This document shows positions 1-4,849 of a stretch of 5,940 nt of DNA, piece after piece. The number at the start of each line of letters is the position of its first letter. Position 1 is the first letter of the stretch. The translations under genes were made by a program, and so were the position numbers. This DNA comes from Lachnospiraceae bacterium. GTDB taxonomy: Bacteria > Bacillota > Clostridia > Lachnospirales > Lachnospiraceae. The notes under the pieces were generated by a model, which ran no database searches, was not told where the DNA came from, and saw only the letters and a program-made list of their open reading frames with translations. The DNA lies in the NCBI GenBank assembly GCA_003542935.1, contig DPJQ01000059.1, positions 452-6,391 on the forward strand. The letters are read 5' to 3'.

Positions 1-70
1 CCACCAGATAATCAACCGCTTTCTTTATCCTTGCCATCTCATTGCTGTATATCCTATATGCCGCATTCAC
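1..70 (-). CDS. Partial hypothetical protein, C-terminus off the left edge
   Basis: The minus strand stays open from about 70 to the window edge. It reads MNAAYRIYSNEMARIKKAV and continues to the boundary. Two starts are possible: GTG at 70-68, which overlaps the TAG stop of the preceding small gene (TAGTG), or an in-frame ATG at 37-35. Neither has a clear Shine-Dalgarno sequence. Only about 23 residues are visible and no family is recognisable. The tight junction with the small cysteine-rich gene suggests one accessory operon running leftwards. It could also be a chance open frame, since a 70-base opening means little in AT-rich DNA. Confidence 0.3.
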   Translation of the reverse strand, partial: MNAAYRIYSNEMARIKKAVDYLV

Positions 71-261
71 TACAATGTAGCACTATATCCATATTTACTA
101 TCACTCAATCCTTCTAATGGACAATCCTGATCCATAATAATCCTGCTTGTATTTTTCTTACTCAGAAAACAGTAATCTTCCATATCCAAATGTTGGCTCA
201 TATTTTGCCTAAAAATACAATTGTTACAATTCTCTGGTACATTGTCCACATAAATTTTCAT
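70..261 (-). CDS. Small four-cysteine protein of phage/ICE type, unknown function
   Basis: This 63-residue protein starts at ATG 261-259 behind a clear GGAGG, with spacing ATTC to the start. Four cysteines lie at residues 12, 15, 31 and 47: a CxxC near the N-terminus (PENCNNC), a lone YC, then DCPLE. The layout resembles small proteins common in clostridial prophages and conjugative elements that begin MKIY and carry CxxC and CPL motifs; four cysteines suggest a small zinc-binding fold. There is no signal peptide or membrane segment. It lies downstream of the HU-like gene on the same strand, about 100 bases away, and is probably part of the same accessory module. The function is unknown; family resemblance is from memory, and the gene call itself is well supported by the ribosome binding site. 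Confidence 0.72.
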   Translation of the reverse strand: MKIYVDNVPENCNNCIFRQNMSQHLDMEDYCFLSKKNTSRIIMDQDCPLEGLSDSKYGYSATL

Positions 262-359
262 GAATCCTCCATCATACCGTTATTGTATACACATCATTCC
301 ATTACATCCATCATTTTAATATTGTCGGCATACGTGCCTTCTCCAAATCATCCATGTTA

Positions 360-809
360 TTAATCCCCGTCAGTATTCTCACCCTCCACTTTCAATAACC
401 CTTTTTCAATTAATGTGTTCCTCTGCCTTGTATCACAAATGCAGTGTTCACTTAACCCGGCAAACCCGTTTTCAATATTTTTCCTGTATTTATTGTTCAT
501 ACTGTTTTTCAGTTTCGTGCTCCGGCGGTATTGAACCGTAACATATGGAATCCTTTTTTCATCTTCAGCATCAAAAATATTCATAGTTACCGGGGCATGG
601 ATACTTGGTGTCAGTGTGCCTAATCCCGTTAAATTTATCTTCTCCCCATTCTCTAACGCTTTTACACACTCATCACAAAATTTGTATATGACATCCCTGA
701 TAGATTCCATCCTGTAATATATATTATCTTCCCTCTGCATGATCCTTTCTGCCAATTGTTTAACTGTAAGCCCATAAGAGCGTTTATATTCTGTTTTTGC
801 TGTCTGCAT
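360..809 (-). CDS. HU/IHF-like DNA-binding protein (tentative)
   Basis: The chosen start, ATG 809-807, gives 149 residues and has AAAGGAAAGGG about 10 bases upstream. A TTG at 833-831 would add eight residues but has no Shine-Dalgarno sequence. Residues 13-51 look helical and amphipathic (LTVKQLAERIMQRE, then RDVIYKFCDECVKAL). They lead into ENGEKINLTGLGTLTP (residues 53-67), matching the HU/IHF layout of two helices followed by a 'G..v.l.G.G.f' turn. After this comes a beta-rich stretch with YVTVQYRRSTKLKNS, suiting DNA-binding arms, and then a basic tail not found in ordinary 90-residue HU. Such longer HU-like proteins occur on mobile elements. A role in DNA architecture or in the element's recombination is inference. 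Another small DNA-binding fold is possible because the match rests on short motifs. Confidence 0.55.
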   Translation of the reverse strand: MQTAKTEYKRSYGLTVKQLAERIMQREDNIYYRMESIRDVIYKFCDECVKALENGEKINLTGLGTLTPSIHAPVTMNIFDAEDEKRIPYVTVQYRRSTKLKNSMNNKYRKNIENGFAGLSEHCICDTRQRNTLIEKGLLKVEGENTDGD

Positions 810-846
810 TCTTGTATTACCCTTTCCTTTCAATTGTGGTTTATTA

Positions 847-883
847 ATTTGGTGAATTATGTTTTTGATTTGGTGATTGTAAT
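847..883 (-). promoter_or_regulatory. Candidate promoter of the HU-like gene with paired operator-like repeats
   Basis: Read on the minus strand, ATTACA (883-878), 16 bases, then CATAAT (861-856) make a plausible but modest sigma-A promoter about 50 bases ahead of the ATG. The motif CACCAAAT occurs twice, at about 847-854 and 868-875, exactly 21 bp apart. One copy sits in the spacer and the other just downstream of the -10. Two copies two helical turns apart around a -10 would suit a repressor, perhaps the element's own regulator. The promoter call is weak because the -35 matches at only 4 of 6 positions. Confidence 0.35.
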
Positions 884-1019
884 GATTTATCAGAAAGGCA
901 GTAGTTGACTGATCCTGGATGTACTGCTTCCTTTGTAAATTACTTACAATGAAACTGGTGTTTTATGTTATGGATGTTTTGGATTGTAGGCTGGATTGAA
1001 ATATGAAATTTAGGCACTA

Positions 1020-1074
1020 AAATAAGTCCATTATCAACTATACTTATTTAGATGATAATGGACTTATTTAGATG
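1020..1074. repeat. 17-bp perfect inverted repeat with overlapping 13-bp direct repeat
   Basis: The left arm (1020-1036, A then AATAAGTCCATTATCA) pairs perfectly with the right arm (1053-1069) across a 16-base loop. In addition, ACTTATTTAGATG occurs at 1042-1054 and again at 1062-1074, 20 bp apart, so the right arm is embedded in a direct repeat. The arms are AT-rich and no U-tract follows, and no gene ends here, so a terminator is unlikely. A protein-binding site for recombination or regulation is more plausible. Confidence 0.7.
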
Positions 1075-1116
1075 TCCAAACAACATATGTGCAAGATTCT
1101 CCTTTCCTGCTTATTT

Positions 1117-1143
1117 TTTAATGGTCACTTTAATGGTCACTTT
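1117..1143. repeat. Tandem direct repeat TTTAATGGTCAC x2
   Basis: The unit TTTAATGGTCAC occurs head to tail at 1117-1128 and 1129-1140, followed by TTT. Each copy contains TGGTCA. The pair lies about 55 bp inside the tRNA fragment. Short tandem repeats at that distance are typical of arm-type sites for tyrosine recombinases, but the binding protein is not known. Confidence 0.65.
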
Positions 1144-1194
1144 TTTACAAACTTCTCTTAACCCCTTGATATTACTGACTTTTTTAATAGTGTA

Positions 1195-1219
1195 CAGGGT
1201 TCAAGTCCCATCTTCCGCA
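1195..1219 (+). other. tRNA 3'-end fragment: probable att site of the integrated element
   Basis: GGGTTCAAGTCCC (1197-1209) is a tRNA T-loop with part of its stem. It is followed by AT, then CTTCCGC and A, which are the 3' half of an acceptor stem and a discriminator base. No 5' tRNA half precedes it. The outer two T-stem pairs are broken (C1195 against T1211 and A1196 against A1210), so homology to a real tRNA stops near 1197. This is the pattern left when an element integrates into the 3' end of a tRNA gene and duplicates the core. The intact copy should lie to the left, outside the window. The acceptor and the A discriminator would suit a tRNA-Leu with a GCGGAAG 5' end, but this identity is a guess. 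Confidence 0.6.
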
Positions 1220-1231
1220 TGATTTTTACAC

Positions 1232-1306
1232 CGGGGTATGGCTCAGTTTGGCTAGAGCGCACGGCTGGGGGCCGTGAGGTCGCAGGTTCGAATCCTGTTA
1301 CCCCGA
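1232..1306 (+). tRNA. tRNA-Pro (anticodon GGG)
   Basis: The full cloverleaf can be folded by eye. The acceptor is CGGGGTA (1232-1238) with TACCCCG (1299-1305) and discriminator A1306. The D-arm is GCTC/GAGC (1241-1244, 1255-1258). The anticodon stem is CACGG/CCGTG around the loop CTGGGGG (1265-1271), giving anticodon GGG at 1267-1269. The T-arm is GCAGG/CCTGT around TTCGAAT. G follows the anticodon, as is usual in tRNA-Pro. CCA is not encoded. It reads CCC and CCU codons. The tRNA fragment ending 12 bases upstream suggests that this was the second gene of a tRNA pair split by the element. Confidence 0.96.
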
Positions 1307-1312
1307 TTTTTT

Positions 1313-1356
1313 AACCTCAAATCTAAGGGAAACCGATGATTTGAGGTTTTTGTTTT
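1313..1356 (+). terminator. Intrinsic terminator after tRNA-Pro
   Basis: An 11-bp stem, AACCTCAAATC (1313-1323) with GATTTGAGGTT (1338-1348), closes a 14-base loop and runs into TTTTGTTTTT. It begins seven bases after the tRNA. Its U-tract ends only about 10 bases before the ribosome binding site of the next gene. Confidence 0.88.
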
Positions 1357-1381
1357 TGCAGCTGCAAAGGAGGAACTGCTT

Positions 1382-1933
1382 TTGAATATCATAGTCAGCT
1401 TCAGCGGAAGATGCGGCGGAAATTGCGATGCCATTGCAAAATACATTTCCTCCGGAGATGATTGCCTGTTGTTCATGCGTGAATTATCCACCCAGCCCTG
1501 CGCTAACTGTAGTTACGAGTGTATGTCCGGCCCATGTAAATATCGTGATGACGGCACATATGCTTTTTTTGAGAAGCTTTCTCTGGCTGACAAGATATTT
1601 TTTATCATTCCCATGTATTGCGGAAATCCCTCCGCCCTGTATTTTATTATGAATGAGCGCTGCCAGGATTACTTTATGCAGAATCAGAGCCAATATGAAA
1701 ATATCACAAAAAAGCTATACATCATCGCTGTTTACGGAAATGCCGATGAATATCCTGATTTTTTGAATCTGTTTGCCCGGCAATATGATTTTAAGAATGC
1801 AAAAGAACATATATTGGGCCTGGAACGTCATAAATACAAGCAGAAAATGAAAGATTTTCTCTTAGATGCAGAGGATGTTAAAGTAAAATTGAACATCTTT
1901 ACCGGCAAATCCAAAACGCAATTCCCGTCTTGA
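1382..1933 (+). CDS. Flavodoxin-fold protein with a four-cysteine cluster, iron-sulfur flavoprotein-like
   Basis: This 183-residue soluble protein starts at TTG. The choice rests on a perfect AAAGGAGG (1366-1373) eight bases upstream. The N-terminal MNIIVSFSGR is the first strand and phosphate loop of a flavodoxin/FMN-reductase fold. Residues 40-52 (CANCSYECMSGPC) form CX2CX3CX4C, close to the compact CX2CX2CX4-7C motif that binds a 4Fe-4S cluster in iron-sulfur flavoproteins. Next comes LADKIFFIIPMYCGNPSALYFIMNER (shown here only as residues 68-93), matching that family's 'aD.i...sPvY...ps..lK.f.dR' flavin-site segment. FMN-dependent electron transfer is the likely role; the substrate is unknown. 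The extra spacing residue in the motif and the additional cysteines at 11, 15, 28, 80 and 94 are atypical. There is little room for its own promoter behind the tRNA terminator. Confidence 0.78.
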   Translation: MNIIVSFSGRCGGNCDAIAKYISSGDDCLLFMRELSTQPCANCSYECMSGPCKYRDDGTYAFFEKLSLADKIFFIIPMYCGNPSALYFIMNERCQDYFMQNQSQYENITKKLYIIAVYGNADEYPDFLNLFARQYDFKNAKEHILGLERHKYKQKMKDFLLDAEDVKVKLNIFTGKSKTQFPS

Positions 1934-2007
1934 CAAACCGGGCCGCGGATGGTAGGATAGCATCATTCCAGAGGAGAGGGGTGAAAAAGTGAGAAAATAA
2001 CCTGCTT

Positions 2008-2036
2008 TTGATTACGTGAACTTTTATCAGTATTTT
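2008..2036 (+). promoter_or_regulatory. Candidate promoter for the ABC-F gene
   Basis: TTGATT (2008-2013), a 17-base spacer and TATTTT (2031-2036) form a reasonable sigma-A promoter. Transcription would begin near 2043, giving a leader of about 200 bases before the ABC-F start. Confidence 0.45.
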
Positions 2037-2246
2037 ACAGTCTCTGTATGCTGTTTTGTCATGTTACCGGAAGTGGATTATGTTCTCACGCCCTCTCTTT
2101 TTTGTGCGCAAAAACGCAAAAAGAGCGGCCCTGTGCTGCGCTGCATCCTTTCTTTTACATGATAAAACGTAACTGTCTGGCACAGGCCGAAGCATTTCCC
2201 CCGGAACGCCTTCGGTGTACTGCTGAGACTGGAAAGGAGCGATGAT
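2037..2246 (+). promoter_or_regulatory. Structured 5' leader of the ABC-F gene
   Basis: No real gene is evident here. A bulged hairpin forms at 2095-2125 (CTCTTTTT pairs with AAAAAGAG, with GCG/CGC inside). GGCCCTGTG (2127-2135) can pair with CACAGGCC (2181-2188) with one bulge. CCGAAG (2187-2192) pairs with CTTCGG (2210-2215). The last two helices compete for 2187-2188 and so exclude each other. Antibiotic-inducible ABC-F genes of Firmicutes, such as vmlR and lmo0919, are controlled by ribosome-mediated attenuation, which makes such a leader suggestive. However, I see no classic GC stem followed by a U-tract. An open frame at 2048-2245 ends one base before the ABC-F start but has no ribosome binding site. 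Confidence 0.35.
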
Positions 2247-3773
2247 ATGGCACAGATCAATGTAAATAACCTGACCTTCTCCTATGAGGGAAGCTTTGAC
2301 AATATCTTTGACCAGGCTTCTTTTTCCCTGGACACCGACTGGAAGCTGGGATTCATCGGACGCAACGGAAAGGGAAAGACCACTTTCCTGAATCTTCTGC
2401 TGGGAAAATATCCCTATACGGGAACAATCACGACTCCCACGGCTTTCGACTATTTTCCCTACGCCGTCACCCGTAAACAGATGCTGCTGCCCGCAGCGGA
2501 ATTCGCGGAGGAACTGAAAACCGCCTGTGAACAGTGGCGCGTCCTGCGGGAGCTGGATCAACTGTGCGAAGATGCCAGGATCCTGTACCGGCCCTTCGGC
2601 ACTTTGAGTCCCGGAGAACGCACCAAAGTCCTGCTGGCCGTCCTGTTTTCCGGCGAAAATGATTTCCTGCTGATCGACGAACCCACTAACCACCTGGATC
2701 AGTCATCCCGGGAAACCGTCAAAAAATATCTGTCCTCCAAAAAGGGATTTATCCTGGTCTCCCACGACCGGGATCTGCTGGATGCCTGTGTGGATCACGT
2801 CCTGGTGCTGAACCGGCAGACCATCGAAGTCCAGAGCGGGAATTTTTCAAGCTGGTGGGAAAACAAAAAGCGGAAGGATCAGTTCGTCCTGACGGAAAAC
2901 GAAAAACACCGCAGGGAGATCGGAAAGCTAAAGGCGGCGGCAGACCGCGCTTCCCGCTGGGCCGCCAAAAACGAGGGCACGAAGATCGGATATGATCCTA
3001 TCAAGGATCATGACCGGGGCAACGGTACCAGGCCCTATATCGGCGCGAAAACAAAAAAGATGCAGAGCCGGGTCCGACAGATGCAAAATCGGATCGACCT
3101 GGAGATACAGGAAAAGGAGGGGCTCCTGGTGGATCTGGAGCAGCCGGTGGATCTGAAGCTTGCGCCCCTATCCCATCACAAAAAGACCCTGCTATCCCTC
3201 CGGGATTACGGGATCACATATGCCGGCGCCGACCGACCGGTTTTTACCGGCCTGACTTTTACCGCCGACCAGGGGGAACGGATCGCTCTGCACGGAGAAA
3301 ACGGCTGCGGGAAATCCACTCTCATCAAAATGTTCCTGCAAAAATCCGGTTTCACCGATCGTCCCATGCCCGTTATTGAGAGCGGACACTGTGAGACGGC
3401 ATCGGGGCTCATCCTGTCCTATGTCGATCAGGATACCTCCCGGCTGGCAGGAAGCCTCTCTGACTTTTGTCTGAAGCGCGGCCTGGATCTCAGTCTGCTC
3501 GGCTCCATACTCCGGCAGCTCGGCCTGGAACGGACTCAGCTCTCTAAAAACGTGGAGGAATACTCGGAAGGGCAGAAAAAGAAGCTGCTGATCGCCGCCA
3601 GCCTGCTCACACCGGCCCACCTGTATGTGTGGGACGAACCGCTCAATTATATTGACGTGTTCTCCCGGATGCAGATAGAAAAACTGCTGTTGGAATATCA
3701 GCCCACCATGCTTTTCGTGGAACATGACGCCCGATTTCGGGAAACAATCGCCACGAAGATGATTACGCTGTGA
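2247..3773 (+). CDS. Lsa-type ABC-F ribosomal protection protein
   Basis: This 508-residue cytosolic ATPase has two ABC domains and no membrane segment. ABC-F proteins of this type bind the ribosomal E site and dislodge antibiotics from the peptidyl-transferase centre. NBD1 has Walker A GRNGKGKT (38-45), signature SPGE (121-124), Walker B with DEPTNHLD (144-151) and H-loop SHD (172-174). A basic, helical linker at about 200-300 is the antibiotic-resistance domain. NBD2 has Walker A GENGCGKST (350-358), signature YSEGQ (439-443), Walker B with VWDEPLNYID (461-470) and VEHD (491-494). The opening, with SFDNIFDQASFSLDTDWKLG, is characteristic of the Lsa/CplR branch, whose usual length is about 490-520. 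Known members give lincosamide, streptogramin A and pleuromutilin resistance; the spectrum here is inferred. The ATG start has AAAGGAG seven bases upstream. The gene is complete. Confidence 0.93.
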   Translation: MAQINVNNLTFSYEGSFDNIFDQASFSLDTDWKLGFIGRNGKGKTTFLNLLLGKYPYTGTITTPTAFDYFPYAVTRKQMLLPAAEFAEELKTACEQWRVLRELDQLCEDARILYRPFGTLSPGERTKVLLAVLFSGENDFLLIDEPTNHLDQSSRETVKKYLSSKKGFILVSHDRDLLDACVDHVLVLNRQTIEVQSGNFSSWWENKKRKDQFVLTENEKHRREIGKLKAAADRASRWAAKNEGTKIGYDPIKDHDRGNGTRPYIGAKTKKMQSRVRQMQNRIDLEIQEKEGLLVDLEQPVDLKLAPLSHHKKTLLSLRDYGITYAGADRPVFTGLTFTADQGERIALHGENGCGKSTLIKMFLQKSGFTDRPMPVIESGHCETASGLILSYVDQDTSRLAGSLSDFCLKRGLDLSLLGSILRQLGLERTQLSKNVEEYSEGQKKKLLIAASLLTPAHLYVWDEPLNYIDVFSRMQIEKLLLEYQPTMLFVEHDARFRETIATKMITL

Positions 3774-3777
3774 AAAT

Positions 3778-3808
3778 GTAACAGTTCAGCCTCCGGCTGA
3801 ACTGTTAC
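3778..3808. terminator. Shared hairpin between convergent genes
   Basis: A 14-bp perfect stem (3778-3791 with 3795-3808; arm core AACAGTTCAGCC) closes a three-base loop. It sits five bases after the ABC-F stop and directly after the stop of the minus-strand alkylation-repair gene. On the minus strand it is followed by CATTTTC, a short U-tract. On the plus strand no U-tract follows, so it acts mainly for the minus strand but may slow both. Confidence 0.7.
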
Positions 3809-3809
3809 C

Positions 3810-4517
3810 TCACCGCTTCATCCCTTTCAACATTTCCTTATCTTCCGGCGTCACCCGATAGGATTCCCGGGCTTTCTGGAGAGCCTTGTTATATGTCCAG
3901 GCATCCATATCCGTTTCCCGGAAAAAAGCAAGAGTTTTCTCCCGATATTTCACAAAACAGACCGAGAGCCCCCAGGCCACCGCCATCTTCACATAATAAT
4001 CCTCAAGGTGCACGGAGCCGTAGACGGCAAGCACCCGGTCGATCCATTCATCCACCAGATAATACTGCATCAGAATGACCAGTGCAAACCGCCGTTCGTA
4101 CTCTCCCTCCGAAAGGAGATACGGCTGCAGGAATTCGTACATCCGCTCTCTGTTTTTCTTCACTGCCTTCCATTCCCCGCAGACCACATCACAGACGGCC
4201 CAGTTGTCGATCCGTGGAATAAACCCGGCCATCCACTCCAGCGTTTCCTCAAAATCGCATTTTGCCCCGGCGGCCACCATCCCGGAGAGCATGGTCAGCT
4301 CATAGACCTGCTCCTCTCCTGCCATCTCAAGAAACTCCCGCCAGTCTCCCCGGATGATCTCCTTCGCCACCTTCCTAAGCTCCGGTACACGGATGCCCCA
4401 AAATTCCTGGGAGACGCCGGGAATCAGCTTCCCATGAAAATCCCGGTATTTCTCATCCGCCATCCCCCGCAGCATGTCCCGCAGCGCTTCGTACCCGTCT
4501 TTTGTATATGTTTCCAT
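3810..4517 (-). CDS. DNA alkylation repair protein, AlkD family (HEAT-like repeats)
   Basis: This complete 235-residue cytosolic protein starts at ATG behind AAGGAG with seven bases of spacing. AlkD-family glycosylases wrap DNA with HEAT-like helical repeats and remove 3- or 7-alkylated purines. The family landmarks are visible: FWGIRVPELRKVAKEI (39-54), IDNWAVCDVV (103-112), RRFALVILM (142-150), the repeat AVAWGLS (179-185), and the C-terminal QKARESYRVTPEDKEMLK. W106, D110, R143 and W182 correspond well in spacing to Bacillus cereus AlkD W109, D113, R148 and W187, the DNA-binding and catalytic residues as I recall them. The length is normal for the family. It is transcribed alone, towards the ABC-F gene. 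The family is certain; the actual lesion specificity is not, since some relatives bind DNA structures rather than excise bases. Confidence 0.92.
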   Translation of the reverse strand: METYTKDGYEALRDMLRGMADEKYRDFHGKLIPGVSQEFWGIRVPELRKVAKEIIRGDWREFLEMAGEEQVYELTMLSGMVAAGAKCDFEETLEWMAGFIPRIDNWAVCDVVCGEWKAVKKNRERMYEFLQPYLLSEGEYERRFALVILMQYYLVDEWIDRVLAVYGSVHLEDYYVKMAVAWGLSVCFVKYREKTLAFFRETDMDAWTYNKALQKARESYRVTPEDKEMLKGMKR

Positions 4518-4553
4518 CTGTTTTCTCCTTGGTTCTTAAACTGCTTTTATTTT

Positions 4554-4582
4554 ATCATATTCCTTTGTGGAACTTTCGTCTA
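4554..4582 (-). promoter_or_regulatory. Promoter for the alkylation repair gene
   Basis: Read on the minus strand, TAGACG (4582-4577), 17 bases and TATGAT (4559-4554) precede the gene's AAGGAG and ATG by a short leader. The -10 matches at 5 of 6 positions and the -35 at 4 of 6. It faces away from the promoter at 4590-4617. Confidence 0.5.
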
Positions 4583-4589
4583 TTTCCGC

Positions 4590-4617
4590 TTGCACTTTTC
4601 TGATAATTTTGTATAAT
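4590..4617 (+). promoter_or_regulatory. Strong promoter for the structured RNA and downstream gene
   Basis: TTGCAC (4590-4595), a 16-base spacer and a consensus TATAAT (4612-4617) form the best promoter in the window. Initiation about seven bases on, at 4624, would place the first transcribed base at the start of the large hairpin. Confidence 0.7.
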
Positions 4618-4623
4618 ATAACT

Positions 4624-4821
4624 AGTACTCTATCCGGCCAGTAACTGCACCGACAGTGCAATTTCCGGCCGGATAGAGTACTGGAACTCACAGAAAGCCC
4701 GGCATACCCGACGCTTTTATTGTAACCATCATGCGCCCCTTTGGCGTACCACTATGCATGAAAGCCGAATCTGGCGCACCTGGCATCCCTGAATGAATGC
4801 TGCCTGCGGCAGCGGGCTTTT
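4624..4821 (+). ncRNA. Highly structured RNA, about 200 nt; possible raiA-type RNA
   Basis: The predicted transcript opens with a 16-bp perfect stem, AGTACTCTATCCGGCC (4624-4639) with 4667-4682, which extends to 18 bp with flanking bases. Its loop holds a TGCAC/GTGCA hairpin. A second domain is closed by AAAGCCC (4694-4700) with GGGCTTT (4814-4820). Inside it are a GCTGCC/GGCAGC hairpin (4799-4813), TGCGCC (4732-4737) with GGCGCA (4773-4778), and ACGC (4711-4714) with GCGT (4744-4747); some of these can be pseudoknotted. The end reads GGGCTTTTAT, a weak terminator. Size, strong promoter and layout suit a stand-alone RNA or a large cis-regulatory leader of the next gene. The inner sequence reminds me of the clostridial raiA RNA motif, but I recall this only loosely. 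It does not match the common riboswitch cores I know (T-box, TPP, SAM, cobalamin, c-di-GMP, glmS). Confidence 0.6.
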
Positions 4822-4849
4822 ATAGTAATCAGTATAGGAGATAGACAGT

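Larger units (their letters stand above)
884..1194. other. Gene-free, AT-rich end of a probable integrated element
   Basis: No convincing gene is visible here on either strand. The stretch carries a 17-bp inverted repeat with overlapping direct repeats (1020-1074) and a tandem 12-bp repeat (1117-1143), then runs into a tRNA 3' fragment. Repeats of this kind beside a tRNA-derived att site suit binding sites for a tyrosine integrase and its excisionase. No integrase gene lies in the window, so the assignment is inferred from position. Confidence 0.45.

Noticed and set aside
309..354. Minus-strand 14-codon open frame just after the HU-like gene
   Set aside because: It is too short, has no clear ribosome binding site and no recognisable sequence.
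1020..1069. Inverted repeat read as a transcription terminator
   Set aside because: The stem is AT-rich with a 16-base loop and no U-tract on either strand, and no gene ends beside it.
1252..1491. Minus-strand open frame of 79 codons
   Set aside because: It runs through the antisense of tRNA-Pro and its terminator and overlaps the start of the flavoprotein gene. Its RIRTCDL stretch is a known artefact of translating tRNA antisense.
2048..2245. 65-codon plus-strand open frame before the ABC-F gene
   Set aside because: It has no ribosome binding site and a composition unlike a protein. It is kept only as a feature of the leader.
2064..2693. Long minus-strand open frame of 209 codons
   Set aside because: It is antisense to the well-supported ABC-F gene and carries no recognisable domain; long shadow frames are common opposite GC-richer genes.
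3192..3725. Minus-strand open frame of 177 codons
   Set aside because: It is antisense to the second ATPase domain of the ABC-F gene.
4008..4616. Plus-strand open frame of 202 codons
   Set aside because: It is antisense to the AlkD-family gene, which has clear family motifs and a good start.
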